Below are positions 30,916-41,305 of a stretch of DNA of 64,000 bases, in pieces. This stretch comes from Symsagittifera roscoffensis. Lineage: Eukaryota > Xenacoelomorpha > Acoela > Convolutidae. The stretch spans positions 6,305,472-6,369,471 of the forward strand of contig NC_087069.1 in the NCBI RefSeq assembly GCF_963678635.1, in the 5' to 3' direction. How positions within the stretch are numbered: the first letter of the stretch is position 1; each line of letters starts with the position of its first letter. The position numbers and the translations under genes are program-made. The notes under the pieces were generated by a model that was not told the origin of the DNA, made no database searches, and was given only the letters and a program-made list of their open reading frames with translations.

Positions 30916-31033
30916 GATGACCCATAGTGACAGTTGAGGACAGTCAGTTCCTACTGTGCATGTCCCGTCTGAGACGTCGAATGTCAACAGAGCACTCTTG
31001 GTCGCCTCAAAGTTCCAAAATATGCTCATGTTC
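30916..31033 (-). CDS. Cadherin gene exon 6 of window
   Basis: The acceptor is TGTTTAG and the donor GTAAGT. It encodes the second half of an EC repeat: NFEATKSALLTFDVSDGTC, then CPQLSLWVI. NFEATK is the equivalent of LDYE. The exon lies between the two large retroelement insertions. A perfect copy of it, with flanking intron, is embedded in the gag gene of element 1 at 28915-29032. Confidence 0.9.
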
Positions 31034-33774
31034 CTAAACATAATTAACAACATCAACAAGACTGCTCGTCAATACCAAGCCTGATTAAGTTCAAAACAAA
31101 GTACAAACATTTTTAAACTTTTGTTTTTTTACTGCTCGTTTTTCCCTGCACGCATTTTTGAAGTAAGTTATTAACAAGATATTAGGATCAATAACTTGCC
31201 TCCAATCAATTTAGAATTTGATTACGAAGTCTGATATATAGAGCGAAATAATTAGACCAAATTCGCCAAAATGGCGAACTTAACACCAGGTTTTGGAAAT
31301 TTTTATTGCTCAAAATTGACAATTCTTAGACTCAATAACTTGCGAAAAATTTATAGACATAACAACTCAAAACATGATCATAGACAACATTTCTTTACAC
31401 CTGAGCTCATCGATGAGTGTCAGATAGAAAATTTCCGTCGAAACTGGCAAATTGAATACCAAAAAATTTTTCGACAGAAAATACAACCCACCTACAAATT
31501 TTCTGCCCTCTCTTTGGAAGTCGGAACAACGAAAACGCTTCCAAACCACCTGTCAAACTTTTCACCTTTTTTAAATTACGACTTTGGAAGTATCTACAGA
31601 ATATTTATGCTTGAGGTGGACTTTTTAAAGTCAAAATTCAACTTTTTATATCAGAAAGTTTTGACACAATGTTCATATATCAGAAAAATTTTGCTGTCCG
31701 GAGTTTCAATTCATTTTTTTCAGCTGTGATCAATTTTTTCAATAATTGTGAGGGCTTGTAAAATGATAAATACACTTATTTGGGATAGTTAACGCGCAAT
31801 ATATTGTAGTCCTATAACATGCGTAAGCGGCGGATTAAATCGTTTCAAATTTACGACTTTTAAATTGTTGGCTATGTAGTATTGCAAATACTACACGGAA
31901 ACAAAAGACTATTGTTTTATTTGTTTACATCAGATTAGAGTGGACTCCCTTCCACTTTTAACTTGTCAACCCTTTAAATACTAGTCCGATTTTTTTTATG
32001 CTTTCAAGGTTGAATTTTTTTTTAAATATTCAATATTTTTTCAGACTATTTTGTCGGATATCAAAGAAAAAGTGTGTCGCCATACAAGCTGACCTCTCAT
32101 TTCCACTCGCTCAGCCGAGTTAACATTTTCTGCGAGAATTTCTTTCTTTCTTTTGTTTATTTTCATTTTTGTTTCTGTTTATTTTATATGACCCAATACA
32201 CTGAGAAGAATTAGGTGGACAAATCAATCAGCAACCTAACGCGGACTACAGGCAAATGAAATGTTAGTTTAAATGTTAAAAACTAGGTATTGACTCCATC
32301 CCTATTGGTACTAAAGACAGTTGTTCATTAATTGTTTAAATCATTTATATTTAACTATCCATTATATAAATTCATACTCTTTTATAACTAAATTTTTATA
32401 CTTTAATTACTATCAAGAAATTTGACAATCTTAGGTGAGACTTATAACTTAGGCTAAATTACTAAGCAATCAGCCAGCAATGATAGCTTAGTTAAGCATA
32501 AGCAAATTTTTCAAACAAATTTCATCAAAATTGACAAAATCATCTAGATTGACAAATTTTCATCCATTGACAAATTTTCAAACAGCGACTGAATCAAGAC
32601 TGTAGGCAATCTCATACGATGAATCATTTAAGTACACGAATTTACTAGAAAAATGTTCTCAAAAAAAATACCTTTCACACAAAGTTCGATTCGTGATCAG
32701 CACAAACATATTTCAATGATGAGTTTCAATCAAGTCATCGTTTTGGCCTAGCAAAACTGACAACTCAATAGCTTTTAGATGGGAATTTAGAATAACTTTT
32801 AACGGGTAGATGAAAAGCTTATAGAAACCGGTCTTAGTAATCCGCCAAAAGGAAAGAAAACATAGCAGAGCTATGAGGACGGTGACTGATTAGCGTATTC
32901 TCGGTACCTGTGTTAAACCGCCCCAATGAACAGATTTGAGTTCATAATTAGAACTTTGAGCCAGTGTTAAGCCGACACTGGCTATCAGAAACAGTCTAAA
33001 CTGATGTGAGAGTCGGTCAAACATGAGAATGCGGGCAATCTTGACTGGATTAAACTACAGTCAGACAGTGGTGAATGTAATACAATTTCAGGATACTTAA
33101 GAAGCTGATTAGTGTCTTGGGTTGTTAAAGCATATGGTACATTGGATAAGGCCCCTTGGACCAAGTCAGTTCAAATAAGTTCTGGGTAAAAGAATGTAGC
33201 CGAAGCTTTATTCTGCGATGCTGGATAAGGCTTTTTGACTGATCGAAAGATTAGTTGGGTGACTATTGGTTCCCTCAACGATGTTCCAAATATCATTGAT
33301 GCGGTATGACTGGTCAAGTGACAACTGGCTAATGATTGGTATGTAGATTCATACAGTTTTCTATGAACAGAAAGGCATTGGGTATGCAGGTGCTTTATTT
33401 TTGTCAATTGATTTTGGGTTACACGTGGAGTAGTGGAACACTTTTAGGGCAATTTGTAATTTGTAGTAAGGCTAGCAGCATTCGATCACAATGAAACGGA
33501 GTATAGGAAAACAAGTCTAGTTTCTCTTTTGGACGTAATTACGAACGTTTCTTTCCTTTGGCTCAGTTGGTGAGAACGAGAGTCGTCAGCACAGAGTTTC
33601 GCTCTTTATTCAGCTGCTTTACAGTTGTTTTTATGTTTCATAATCTAACAGTACCAACAGCATGGCAACACTACGAATGACTCCAAGATGAGGCCTAGAG
33701 CTTCTGTTCCAACGATTGAAGAGTGTTCACAACCGTGGTTTAAGACCGATTTTGTAGTCTTTGCGTCGCGCAGA
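31034..33774 (-). other. Intron sequence between exon 6 and element 2
   Basis: AT-rich. A short inverted repeat (CCAGTGT...ACACTGG) lies near 32951. A box-A-like stretch TGGCTCAGTTGGTGAGAACG is at about 33559-33578, without a matching box B. Open frames at 31271-31729 and 33171-33407 have no supporting features. Nothing else is seen. Confidence 0.45.
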
Positions 33775-33778
33775 AGAT

Positions 33779-34188
33779 TGGAACCTGATCTAAACTACAT
33801 TTTATGATTGGATAAATTAGATATTTTACCAATGTAAAGTATTTAATATTAACCAATCATGATCCATCTAACTAACAATCCACTTATTTGTAAGTGCTGA
33901 AATTACTTGTAATTTCAGCACCAGAGAGATTTGAATTTAACTTAGAAATTAGTTGAACTCTCCCGAGTACTTCAGCAGCCGCAATAAACCAGTATACCCT
34001 AGATCTATTGAGCCTAGCAGAGACTAGTTAAACAACCTGAGACTAGATAGTATAAGAGTAAGATTAGGATCGGTATTAGACTAAGAAGTTGCACGAATCT
34101 ATCCGGCCGAAAATAAGATAGCGTGACGAGCAGACGGTGTACCCTATCCGAAATTACTCTATGAGTTATACCCATCGGTCCTAACACA
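33779..34188 (+). repeat. Element 2 5' LTR
   Basis: Starts TGGAACCTGATC and ends CCTAACACA. Contains a perfect hairpin at 33894-33921 (GTGCTGAAATTA, loop CTTG) and a possible polyadenylation signal AATAAA at 33983-33988. A minus-strand open frame over the LTR is not called a gene. Confidence 0.93.
33894..33921 (+). promoter_or_regulatory. LTR hairpin
   Basis: Perfect 12-base arms GTGCTGAAATTA and TAATTTCAGCAC around a CTTG loop. The same hairpin is in the 3' LTR at 53036-53063. Its position before AATAAA would suit an RNA structure in the R region. That role is inferred. Confidence 0.6.
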
Positions 34189-34190
34189 TC

Positions 34191-34208
34191 TGGTGCGACC
34201 ATAAGTCT
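34191..34208 (+). other. Element 2 primer binding site
   Basis: Two bases after the 5' LTR comes TGGTGCGACCATAAGTCT, beginning with the TGG expected for pairing to a tRNA CCA end. The tRNA is not identified. Confidence 0.65.
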
Positions 34209-34275
34209 CGAACAAGACCTTAATAGCTTAGAATTAACCAATAATAGATTAGAATTTAGACAAAACATTTACAAA

Positions 34276-34509
34276 ATGTTATACGACAATAATTTAATCG
34301 AAATGTCTCTACGACTCAATAGATCAGAGCCAATATTCCGAACGATAACAGAACTACCCGGAATTGGAAGAAGACCTCGAACCAGAGACGACATACGACA
34401 AAGCAGAAACTTACCATATAATTATATGATAGTTCGGCAAAAGCCAGAACAAACTTTTGTATTTAGAATACTACTAGCAATGAATTTAGATTTTCATTTG
34501 CAAACATAA
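34276..34509 (+). CDS. Element 2 short leader ORF (77 codons)
   Basis: The frame is open upstream of this ATG through the PBS into the LTR, giving about 110 open codons in all. The product is charged (MSLRLNRSEPIFRTITELPG, GRRPRTRDDIRQSRN) and has no known domain. It could be a leader peptide, a first coding exon spliced to a downstream ORF that lacks ATG, or chance. Weak call. Confidence 0.3.
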   Translation: MLYDNNLIEMSLRLNRSEPIFRTITELPGIGRRPRTRDDIRQSRNLPYNYMIVRQKPEQTFVFRILLAMNLDFHLQT

Positions 34510-35436
34510 AATTTTGAAGTCAATCTTCAAAATCATTTCAGGCGCTAAACAAAATTATTAATATACAATAACGATTGATAAAAAGATCTCAGATCGTTTT
34601 CCTAAATTCTGCAGTAATATACAAATTATGTTTGAAAAATATTTATTGAAAAATCAAAATAAAAATTAGTAGCATGACAATAAACGGTTAGTAATTATAA
34701 ATCATCCTGTTGTTCCAGCTTCATCACCTAAACATAACAGCATTCATAAGCTCACTAATATCATAAAAATACTAAATCTATTCTTTACACAAATTTAAAT
34801 CATTTTAAACTTAAATTCACTTAATTTTAAAATCAGATCATCAAGGCTTATCCTTGGATCTTAAATCATTTTCTATTTAATTAAATTTAAAACTTGATCA
34901 TCAAGGCCTATCCTTGGATCAAAAAGAACAACTTTGTTCTCCCCCACCCACTCCACTAGTGTCTAACGACCTCAAACGTCGATTCACTATCCAACCCTTT
35001 CTAAAAACCCAGGACTAATAGAAATTTTTGAACAAAACTAATCATTCAAATTAGGATAAACAGTGAAGAACTTCGGTTATTCATCCTTCACTTGATCCCC
35101 CCTCTTACCAGACCCAGGATAAATCTTAAACTTAGTAAGTTTAAAATAGTATCTAACGAACTACTCGCGTTCTAATTATACCTGAACCTTGTGGATCGAT
35201 TTACTATTCTCCAACCCTGAACACAATCACTACCCTTAAGTAAGATTAAGTAAGTTAACACCTTAGCTTATACTATCCACGAGAAAGTATAAAATCATTC
35301 CTCGGAATCGATATACTTTTCTCCCCAACCCTGAACAAATAGACCCAGGTTAGGCTAACAAAAAAATCGTAAGGACTAACAGTTTAAGCAAATAGAAATC
35401 ATTTAACAACCTTTTGCATCCGTCATCCTAAACCTT
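34510..35436 (+). promoter_or_regulatory. Element 2 structured leader with imperfect repeats
   Basis: Noncoding. Two copies of TCATCAAGGC(T/C)TATCCTTGGATC lie at about 34838 and 34888; each can fold (CAAGG pairs with CCTTG). Three copies of an ATCGATTTACTATTCTC-like block followed by CAACCCT lie at about 34980, 35195 and 35305. Stretches such as CTTAGTAAGT (35130-35139) could be splice donors. A packaging or splicing role is inferred only. Confidence 0.45.
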
Positions 35437-35904
35437 ATGTCATTTAAAAACCTAGAAAATAAACAAACAATCGTTTTACACAATTGTGAAATAGATAACA
35501 AAAAATACGACCTTGTAATCACACCTCATACACAAACAGTTGGATACATTAGAACAAAACGACAAACATTAAAGAGAAAAATAATAACTAAACAAAGACA
35601 AATAACACGAAAAAGATTTGCAAAAAATCGAAACGCATTTTCAGAATCAGAAACCAACAGTTTAGATGAACTTTATAAACTAAAAGAATCAATAGATAAA
35701 AATTGCCCAATTCACGATCAATTATATTTCTCTGACTCAGAAACAACTTCAAATTCATCAAAAAGAGGAAAAAGAAGAATAAAAAAGCAGTATAAACACA
35801 AACCAGTACATTTATACAATTGGAATCAACCAATTAGACACATTGATAATTACATATTAACAGTCATCGAACGAAAAAATGAGCTCAACGCACACCCCAG
35901 GTGA
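35437..35904 (+). CDS. Element 2 ORF1: basic 155-aa protein before gag
   Basis: The ATG is at 35437 and the end overlaps the gag start by 26 bases in another frame. Very basic and polar: KRQTLKRKIITKQRQITRKR in the first half, an acidic SESETNSLDELYKLKES section, then SSKRGKRRIKKQYKHK, which resembles a nuclear or RNA-binding signal. No known domain. A gene between the leader and gag is rare in LTR elements. A regulatory role (transactivation or RNA export) is a guess from charge and position. The A-rich codon use matches gag, which supports coding. Confidence 0.65.
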   Translation: MSFKNLENKQTIVLHNCEIDNKKYDLVITPHTQTVGYIRTKRQTLKRKIITKQRQITRKRFAKNRNAFSESETNSLDELYKLKESIDKNCPIHDQLYFSDSETTSNSSKRGKRRIKKQYKHKPVHLYNWNQPIRHIDNYILTVIERKNELNAHPR

Positions 35905-38900
35905 AGAAAGTCCACATGATGATGATATCTTCCCCTTTATCGTAGATGCAACCACTGATAGAGGACAGCATATATTTTGCAAAAATTTACTCTTAAATTT
36001 GTTTGAACCCGGAATCAGTCCATGTAAAACAGAGTTCCCAGATGTAAAAATCAAAAGACAAATTATCGATCACTATCTAAAAGATATATGTAACCTAACA
36101 CAACAATACGGAATCTACTCCATAGAATTCAGCTCACCAAACCAGAATCACAGTAAATATATAATTCAAGCAGACGACCTTGATTTAGAATTCTCAAAAG
36201 TATTCTCAGAATATATAAAAAGCATCCAATATCATAACTCACAAAGAGCAAACTCCATATTCACCAATGAAGTTTTTGCGATAATATATAGTTATATCTC
36301 GATATTAGAAAACGAAATCCAGATACCAAATGTCTCACCGACAGAAACATCTAAACATATAAGAGTACGACATGAAATCACACTACTCTCTAGTTTTCTA
36401 AATATAATTAAAGAAAATTTCACGAAAGATGAAGTTTCACAACATACAAAACACGACTTACAAAAAATTTTGGCATGGTTCATAATAGATTATTTCACAC
36501 ATAATATTGATTTAATTTCACAAGCAAGAAAAAATTTTAGACCCCAAAACTCAAACGATGATACTGCCATCACAGAACAATCAGACTATGTTTGGGACCC
36601 CGAATGGTCTCATCCCGCATCCATAAACTTCCCACAATCAATCTCAAGTCAAGCAATACGTACGATATCTTATGTAAGAGATTATGTACGAGTAATACCA
36701 TTAACCATTGATGCAACACCATTAAACTATAATACATTTTTACCCGATATGCAAAATAATAGTTTAAACTCTACAGTTATACACAATGAAAACCTCAATG
36801 GAACTAGGAATCTTACTCAACAAGATATCCAGACACCATCACACTTAATAAATGAAGAAATCGTACACACAACAACTACACAACAAAGTATTTCACCAAT
36901 ACGTCCAAACTTAACAACACCAAGAAATACAAATCCTTCACAAACACAGGTAACATTACAATCAACCGTTAAACCTTCGGTTGCCCCAAAATATTCACAC
37001 ATGGATTACCAAACATACAGACCCATGACAATACCGCCAAAAACACGCAAAACGTTCACTAGAAACAACTTTGCAGACCATAATTATAATTACACACATC
37101 CATCAAAAACAAATTATCAACCACGAAAAAATTTTAGTAGTTATACAAGATCTCGAAACTGGGATAACCCAATGGCACCACCTAATTCAGTAAATTTCCA
37201 AACAAATTTACATCCTCCACAGGATCGTACTGAAAACTATCCATTTTTTCAACAAAATAAAAATAAAAAACAAACATCTTATCAAATGGATTACTTATCC
37301 TCAGATGATGATTTCTTACAACCAGATATATTTACACCCTATAATCAAGAATATCGTGGACAAGGAATACAGAAACCACATACATATAATAGAATTTTTT
37401 CTTCACAACCAATAGATACACAAAACCAACAACAAATTCAACAACAAAACCCAATTAATACACAATCTTTTCAACCAATTCAGCAACAAAACCCAATGAT
37501 TGCAAACTCGTACCAACCAGCACAAATGCAAAATGAAATACCACTCCCATATTATCTTCAACAACACGAAATAACAAGAAATCAACTTTCAAATTTTTCT
37601 CAAATGCCAAATGCAGCAGAAACATTACAAATGACGATGAATCCATACCTTATGGGTGGATCATCAATAACATCAAATAAACCTTTAATGGTATTCACAG
37701 GAAAAGACCCTGAATATTCTGTAGAAGACTATTTAAATGCAGTCACAGCAAATTTGATTTTAAATATAGGACCTGAACCAATTAATACGCCACTACATCA
37801 AAACTGGATACATCGACGCACAGCGTTAATACAAACAACTCTAGATGGCGCAGCCCAAAAATGGTTTTCAGTATTGCCTATAGAAATAAAATCAAATTGG
37901 AAAAGGTTTACACAAGAATTTTCAAAAATGTTTGACTCCGAAAGAAATAAACAACAACAAAGAGTTTTATGTAATGAAATTCGCAGATTACCAAACGAAA
38001 CCATCAAGCAATTAGCAGTACGAATCGAAACACTAGTTCGAAAAGCATATTCATTAAATACACATGACTATAAAAACACAAAGATGACAGAAATCTTAAT
38101 GATGACCTTAACACCACAATTAAGGAAAATAGCAATAAAAAAGAGAGCATCCCATCCTTCGTCAATTCGAGAACCCGATTTAGATTTTCGAAAACTAGTA
38201 GACAAACTAGAACAAGCAGAAATCACAATGAAACTCGAAGAAACGGAAAATCTGAAATTACAATACGTTAACAGAATTGAAAGAGCTTCCACAAATATAA
38301 ACAATATACAAGAATCAGATACAGATCTCGTTGAAAAAATCACTGAAATACTCAACATTTACGAAAAACACCCAAACTTTAAAGGCAAACCATCCTTCAA
38401 AAAATGGTGTAATTATTGCCGACGATACGGACACAGTATTTCTGAATGTAGACAAAAACAGCAAGACAATCAAAATAAACCTCAAAAATATAAAGAACCA
38501 AATAAATCATTCTATCAATACATGAAAAAAGACCAAAATCTACCGAACAAAACAGTCTACAGCAACAACAGTTCAGGGAAACCACTCCCGAACAATACAA
38601 ATTATACAAGAAATCAATCACCATATAACTCAAGTTATAGAGGAAGATCACCAGAACGAAGAAACACGCAAAATTCATCACAAAATCACCACAATAGACC
38701 AAATAGTCGAAATAACTACTCCAGATCAAATTCAAATACACAACGATTTGTTTCTAGATCTAATTCCCAATCAAGAAATAATTATTATCCAAACAATCAA
38801 TCACGAAATTCATCATACAATAGGAATAGAAACTACTCCAATAATCGGAATAGAAGTTATTCAAACAACCGAAACCAGAATTACCCGAACAATCAATCAA

Positions 38901-41305
38901 GGAATAACTCATATAATAGATCAAACTATAACAGACCAAACAATAATTACCAAAACAGATCGCGAAATAATTCACAAAATCGACACTCAAGTTATAATAA
39001 TCGTTATAGAAATTATTCCCAATCACCACACCGGAATAATAATAACTATAATAATTCTAATAATCGCCACAGAAGTAGTACACCTAAACATCAAAGACAT
39101 ATTAATCAAGTACAATCTAATCCAGAAACAACATCAGACCCCCCAGGTATTGATGACACAGTAACTGATACGTTACAACTCAATCAAATAAACTGTGGAT
39201 CATCAGATTCAGAAAGCGATGCAGAAAACACTCTCTCCATCAACATGATAAAAGTCGAAAATGACTATGAACCTGTTATATATGAAGAACCTTTTTCATC
39301 ACACATATATGAGAATCAATCAGAACTCCTTCACAATTATTATATTGAACCCGTCCATTCCACACCGACGGCACAAAAAATTAATGAAATAAACACTACA
39401 AATCAACCCAATGAGAACGAAAAAACAAAATGCTTGAATACAAATCACATCTATCAAAACATACAAAAAGAACAACCCAAAGAAAAAATTTGGACAATAC
39501 CATTTCTTTTAGAAAGTCCAAGAAGCAAAGAATTTCAACCACCAGATCTTGAAATTGATTTTTTAATTGATTCAGGAGCAGAATCAAATATAATAAACAT
39601 TCCCACATGGAATGAAATAAAAACCTTACACCCAAAGCTAACACCTCTTGAAACCTCCAGCAAACTAGCAACAGCACAAGGATCAACATTAATAAACTAC
39701 GGAAAAATTCAATTATTTCTTCTCCCCACAAGAACAATGGAGCAAAACAAAATTTTAACCAAACCATTTAAACAAATATTCCATATCACTGATATTAAAC
39801 ACAATATCGTTGGAATACCATTTATCTCTAAATATATACCAACAATCAACATCTTGAATAGTAAAATATTAATCAAAGATAAATATACAAAAACAAAAGA
39901 CACATCCCTAACATTTTTTCAAAGATTAAATAAACAACCACCATTTTTTTCAAAATTTTACCCAATATATAACCAACAAAGAAAACACTTGAAACCACTA
40001 TCAGGAAACATCTATAATTTTTCAATCAAACAAGTTCACCAATATGATAAAAAACAAAACAAACAAAAATTTTATATGTCAGATTTTGAATTCAAACCTA
40101 TTCATAAGTTTTTCAAAATCACAATCTCATCAATAAAATATTTGAAAAACTCGAATTCAGATATTATTTCCTTACATGTATACAACAATACACCTTACCA
40201 AGTAACATTACCTTTAGGACTTTTAGGCTATTGCGAAACCAACGCTACAATATCACCAATACACGAAAAAGCATATCGTGTAAATAATATACTCCAATTA
40301 CTAGATATTTGCCAATCCACAATCCTTAATGAAGAATTATCTATAAATAATATAATAAGTAACGAAAACAGAAATACGGATTATTTCACAAAAACCCCAT
40401 ATTTCAAACCTACATTCAACATAAGTAACTACACAGAGAATCAACAGAAATTTTTAACAATGTTTAATTTCCAACATTCACAAATAACACAAGACGAATT
40501 TGAAAAACTAGCAAAACAGCTAATTAAATATTCATCAGTCTATGCAACATCCAAATTCTATGTTGGCAAAATCAGCTCATCACTACATCTCCCATTAAAA
40601 CCAGACGCAGTTTTCAAAAAACAAAGAGCAAGTAAAGTACCAATTCACTTACACGATAAAGTGAACAGATTACTCGACATTTTAGAACAATACAACATTA
40701 TATCACCAGTAAACAAAGAGGAACAACCAAAAGGCAACACATTTATCAACCCTGTTATCATTCTAGCCAAAGGAGAATCATTAAAAATTGTTCTCGATGC
40801 TAGATACCTCAACTCACTCATAGATGAATCAAAGTGTAATTGGCCCATTGAACCAATACAAGTTATTTTAACAAAAATAAACGGAAAATACTTTACCACC
40901 GCCGATATGAATAGTGCATATGATCAAATGCCATTAGATGAACAATCACGACGCTTAACACAATTTGTTATTGGAAACCAACAATACGAATTCAACCGCT
41001 TATTCTATGGAATATCCATAGGACCAGCAGCATTTTCAGCTTTTATGAGCAAAATTTTTCGACCACTAATACTCAAGAAAAATGCAATCACCTATTTAGA
41101 CGATGTTTTTATGCAATCACAGACAAAAGAGGAAATGTTCAATGTTTTAGAACAATATCACCAAATACTTCAGAACGAAAATCTGAAGGCCGCCCCCGAT
41201 AAATCACACTTCTTTTTGACAAAAGTTAAATTCTTAGGACATAATATAGAAAGAAAAACAATCACTCCATTGAAATCACGTATAGACGCTATTCAAAAAC
41301 TCTAA
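35879..41305 (+). CDS. gag-pol: Element 2 gag, protease and reverse transcriptase (single ORF)
   Basis: 1,808 residues in one frame, so gag and pol need no frameshift. The first ~230 residues look folded; next is a long Asn/Gln/Pro-rich region. A retrotransposon-gag type capsid region lies at about 600-770 (VFTGKDPEYSVEDYLNAV, LDGAAQKWFSVLPIEIKSNW). One CCHC knuckle (CNYCRRYGHSISEC) begins at residue 844, followed by an Arg/Ser/Asn-rich stretch of some 250 residues. The protease motif is FLIDSGAESNII (D1231). RT motifs are VLDARYLNSLI, TTADMNSAYDQMPL, LFYGISIGPAAFSAFMSKIF and YLDD at 1739-1742. The ORF ends at TAA 41303-41305 just after RT, and the same frame continues beyond it. The N-terminal gag extension is far longer than usual. 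Confidence 0.92.
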   Translation: MSSTHTPGEESPHDDDIFPFIVDATTDRGQHIFCKNLLLNLFEPGISPCKTEFPDVKIKRQIIDHYLKDICNLTQQYGIYSIEFSSPNQNHSKYIIQADDLDLEFSKVFSEYIKSIQYHNSQRANSIFTNEVFAIIYSYISILENEIQIPNVSPTETSKHIRVRHEITLLSSFLNIIKENFTKDEVSQHTKHDLQKILAWFIIDYFTHNIDLISQARKNFRPQNSNDDTAITEQSDYVWDPEWSHPASINFPQSISSQAIRTISYVRDYVRVIPLTIDATPLNYNTFLPDMQNNSLNSTVIHNENLNGTRNLTQQDIQTPSHLINEEIVHTTTTQQSISPIRPNLTTPRNTNPSQTQVTLQSTVKPSVAPKYSHMDYQTYRPMTIPPKTRKTFTRNNFADHNYNYTHPSKTNYQPRKNFSSYTRSRNWDNPMAPPNSVNFQTNLHPPQDRTENYPFFQQNKNKKQTSYQMDYLSSDDDFLQPDIFTPYNQEYRGQGIQKPHTYNRIFSSQPIDTQNQQQIQQQNPINTQSFQPIQQQNPMIANSYQPAQMQNEIPLPYYLQQHEITRNQLSNFSQMPNAAETLQMTMNPYLMGGSSITSNKPLMVFTGKDPEYSVEDYLNAVTANLILNIGPEPINTPLHQNWIHRRTALIQTTLDGAAQKWFSVLPIEIKSNWKRFTQEFSKMFDSERNKQQQRVLCNEIRRLPNETIKQLAVRIETLVRKAYSLNTHDYKNTKMTEILMMTLTPQLRKIAIKKRASHPSSIREPDLDFRKLVDKLEQAEITMKLEETENLKLQYVNRIERASTNINNIQESDTDLVEKITEILNIYEKHPNFKGKPSFKKWCNYCRRYGHSISECRQKQQDNQNKPQKYKEPNKSFYQYMKKDQNLPNKTVYSNNSSGKPLPNNTNYTRNQSPYNSSYRGRSPERRNTQNSSQNHHNRPNSRNNYSRSNSNTQRFVSRSNSQSRNNYYPNNQSRNSSYNRNRNYSNNRNRSYSNNRNQNYPNNQSRNNSYNRSNYNRPNNNYQNRSRNNSQNRHSSYNNRYRNYSQSPHRNNNNYNNSNNRHRSSTPKHQRHINQVQSNPETTSDPPGIDDTVTDTLQLNQINCGSSDSESDAENTLSINMIKVENDYEPVIYEEPFSSHIYENQSELLHNYYIEPVHSTPTAQKINEINTTNQPNENEKTKCLNTNHIYQNIQKEQPKEKIWTIPFLLESPRSKEFQPPDLEIDFLIDSGAESNIINIPTWNEIKTLHPKLTPLETSSKLATAQGSTLINYGKIQLFLLPTRTMEQNKILTKPFKQIFHITDIKHNIVGIPFISKYIPTINILNSKILIKDKYTKTKDTSLTFFQRLNKQPPFFSKFYPIYNQQRKHLKPLSGNIYNFSIKQVHQYDKKQNKQKFYMSDFEFKPIHKFFKITISSIKYLKNSNSDIISLHVYNNTPYQVTLPLGLLGYCETNATISPIHEKAYRVNNILQLLDICQSTILNEELSINNIISNENRNTDYFTKTPYFKPTFNISNYTENQQKFLTMFNFQHSQITQDEFEKLAKQLIKYSSVYATSKFYVGKISSSLHLPLKPDAVFKKQRASKVPIHLHDKVNRLLDILEQYNIISPVNKEEQPKGNTFINPVIILAKGESLKIVLDARYLNSLIDESKCNWPIEPIQVILTKINGKYFTTADMNSAYDQMPLDEQSRRLTQFVIGNQQYEFNRLFYGISIGPAAFSAFMSKIFRPLILKKNAITYLDDVFMQSQTKEEMFNVLEQYHQILQNENLKAAPDKSHFFLTKVKFLGHNIERKTITPLKSRIDAIQKL

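Noticed and set aside
31271-31729. 152-codon plus-strand frame near exon 6
   Set aside because: No domain, no signal, AT-rich intron composition and no relation to either retroelement.
33559-33578. Box-A-like tRNA motif before element 2
   Set aside because: No box B at suitable distance, so not called as a SINE or tRNA.
34014-34268. Minus-strand frame over the element 2 LTR, repeated at 53156
   Set aside because: An LTR shadow frame, Leu-rich, with no supporting signal.
35857-36054. Minus-strand frame at the gag start of element 2
   Set aside because: Antisense shadow of ORF1 and gag.
38748-39164. 138-codon frame inside gag of element 2, and several antisense frames across gag-pol and env
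   Set aside because: They are by-products of the A-rich, Asn/Arg-rich coding sequence in other frames.
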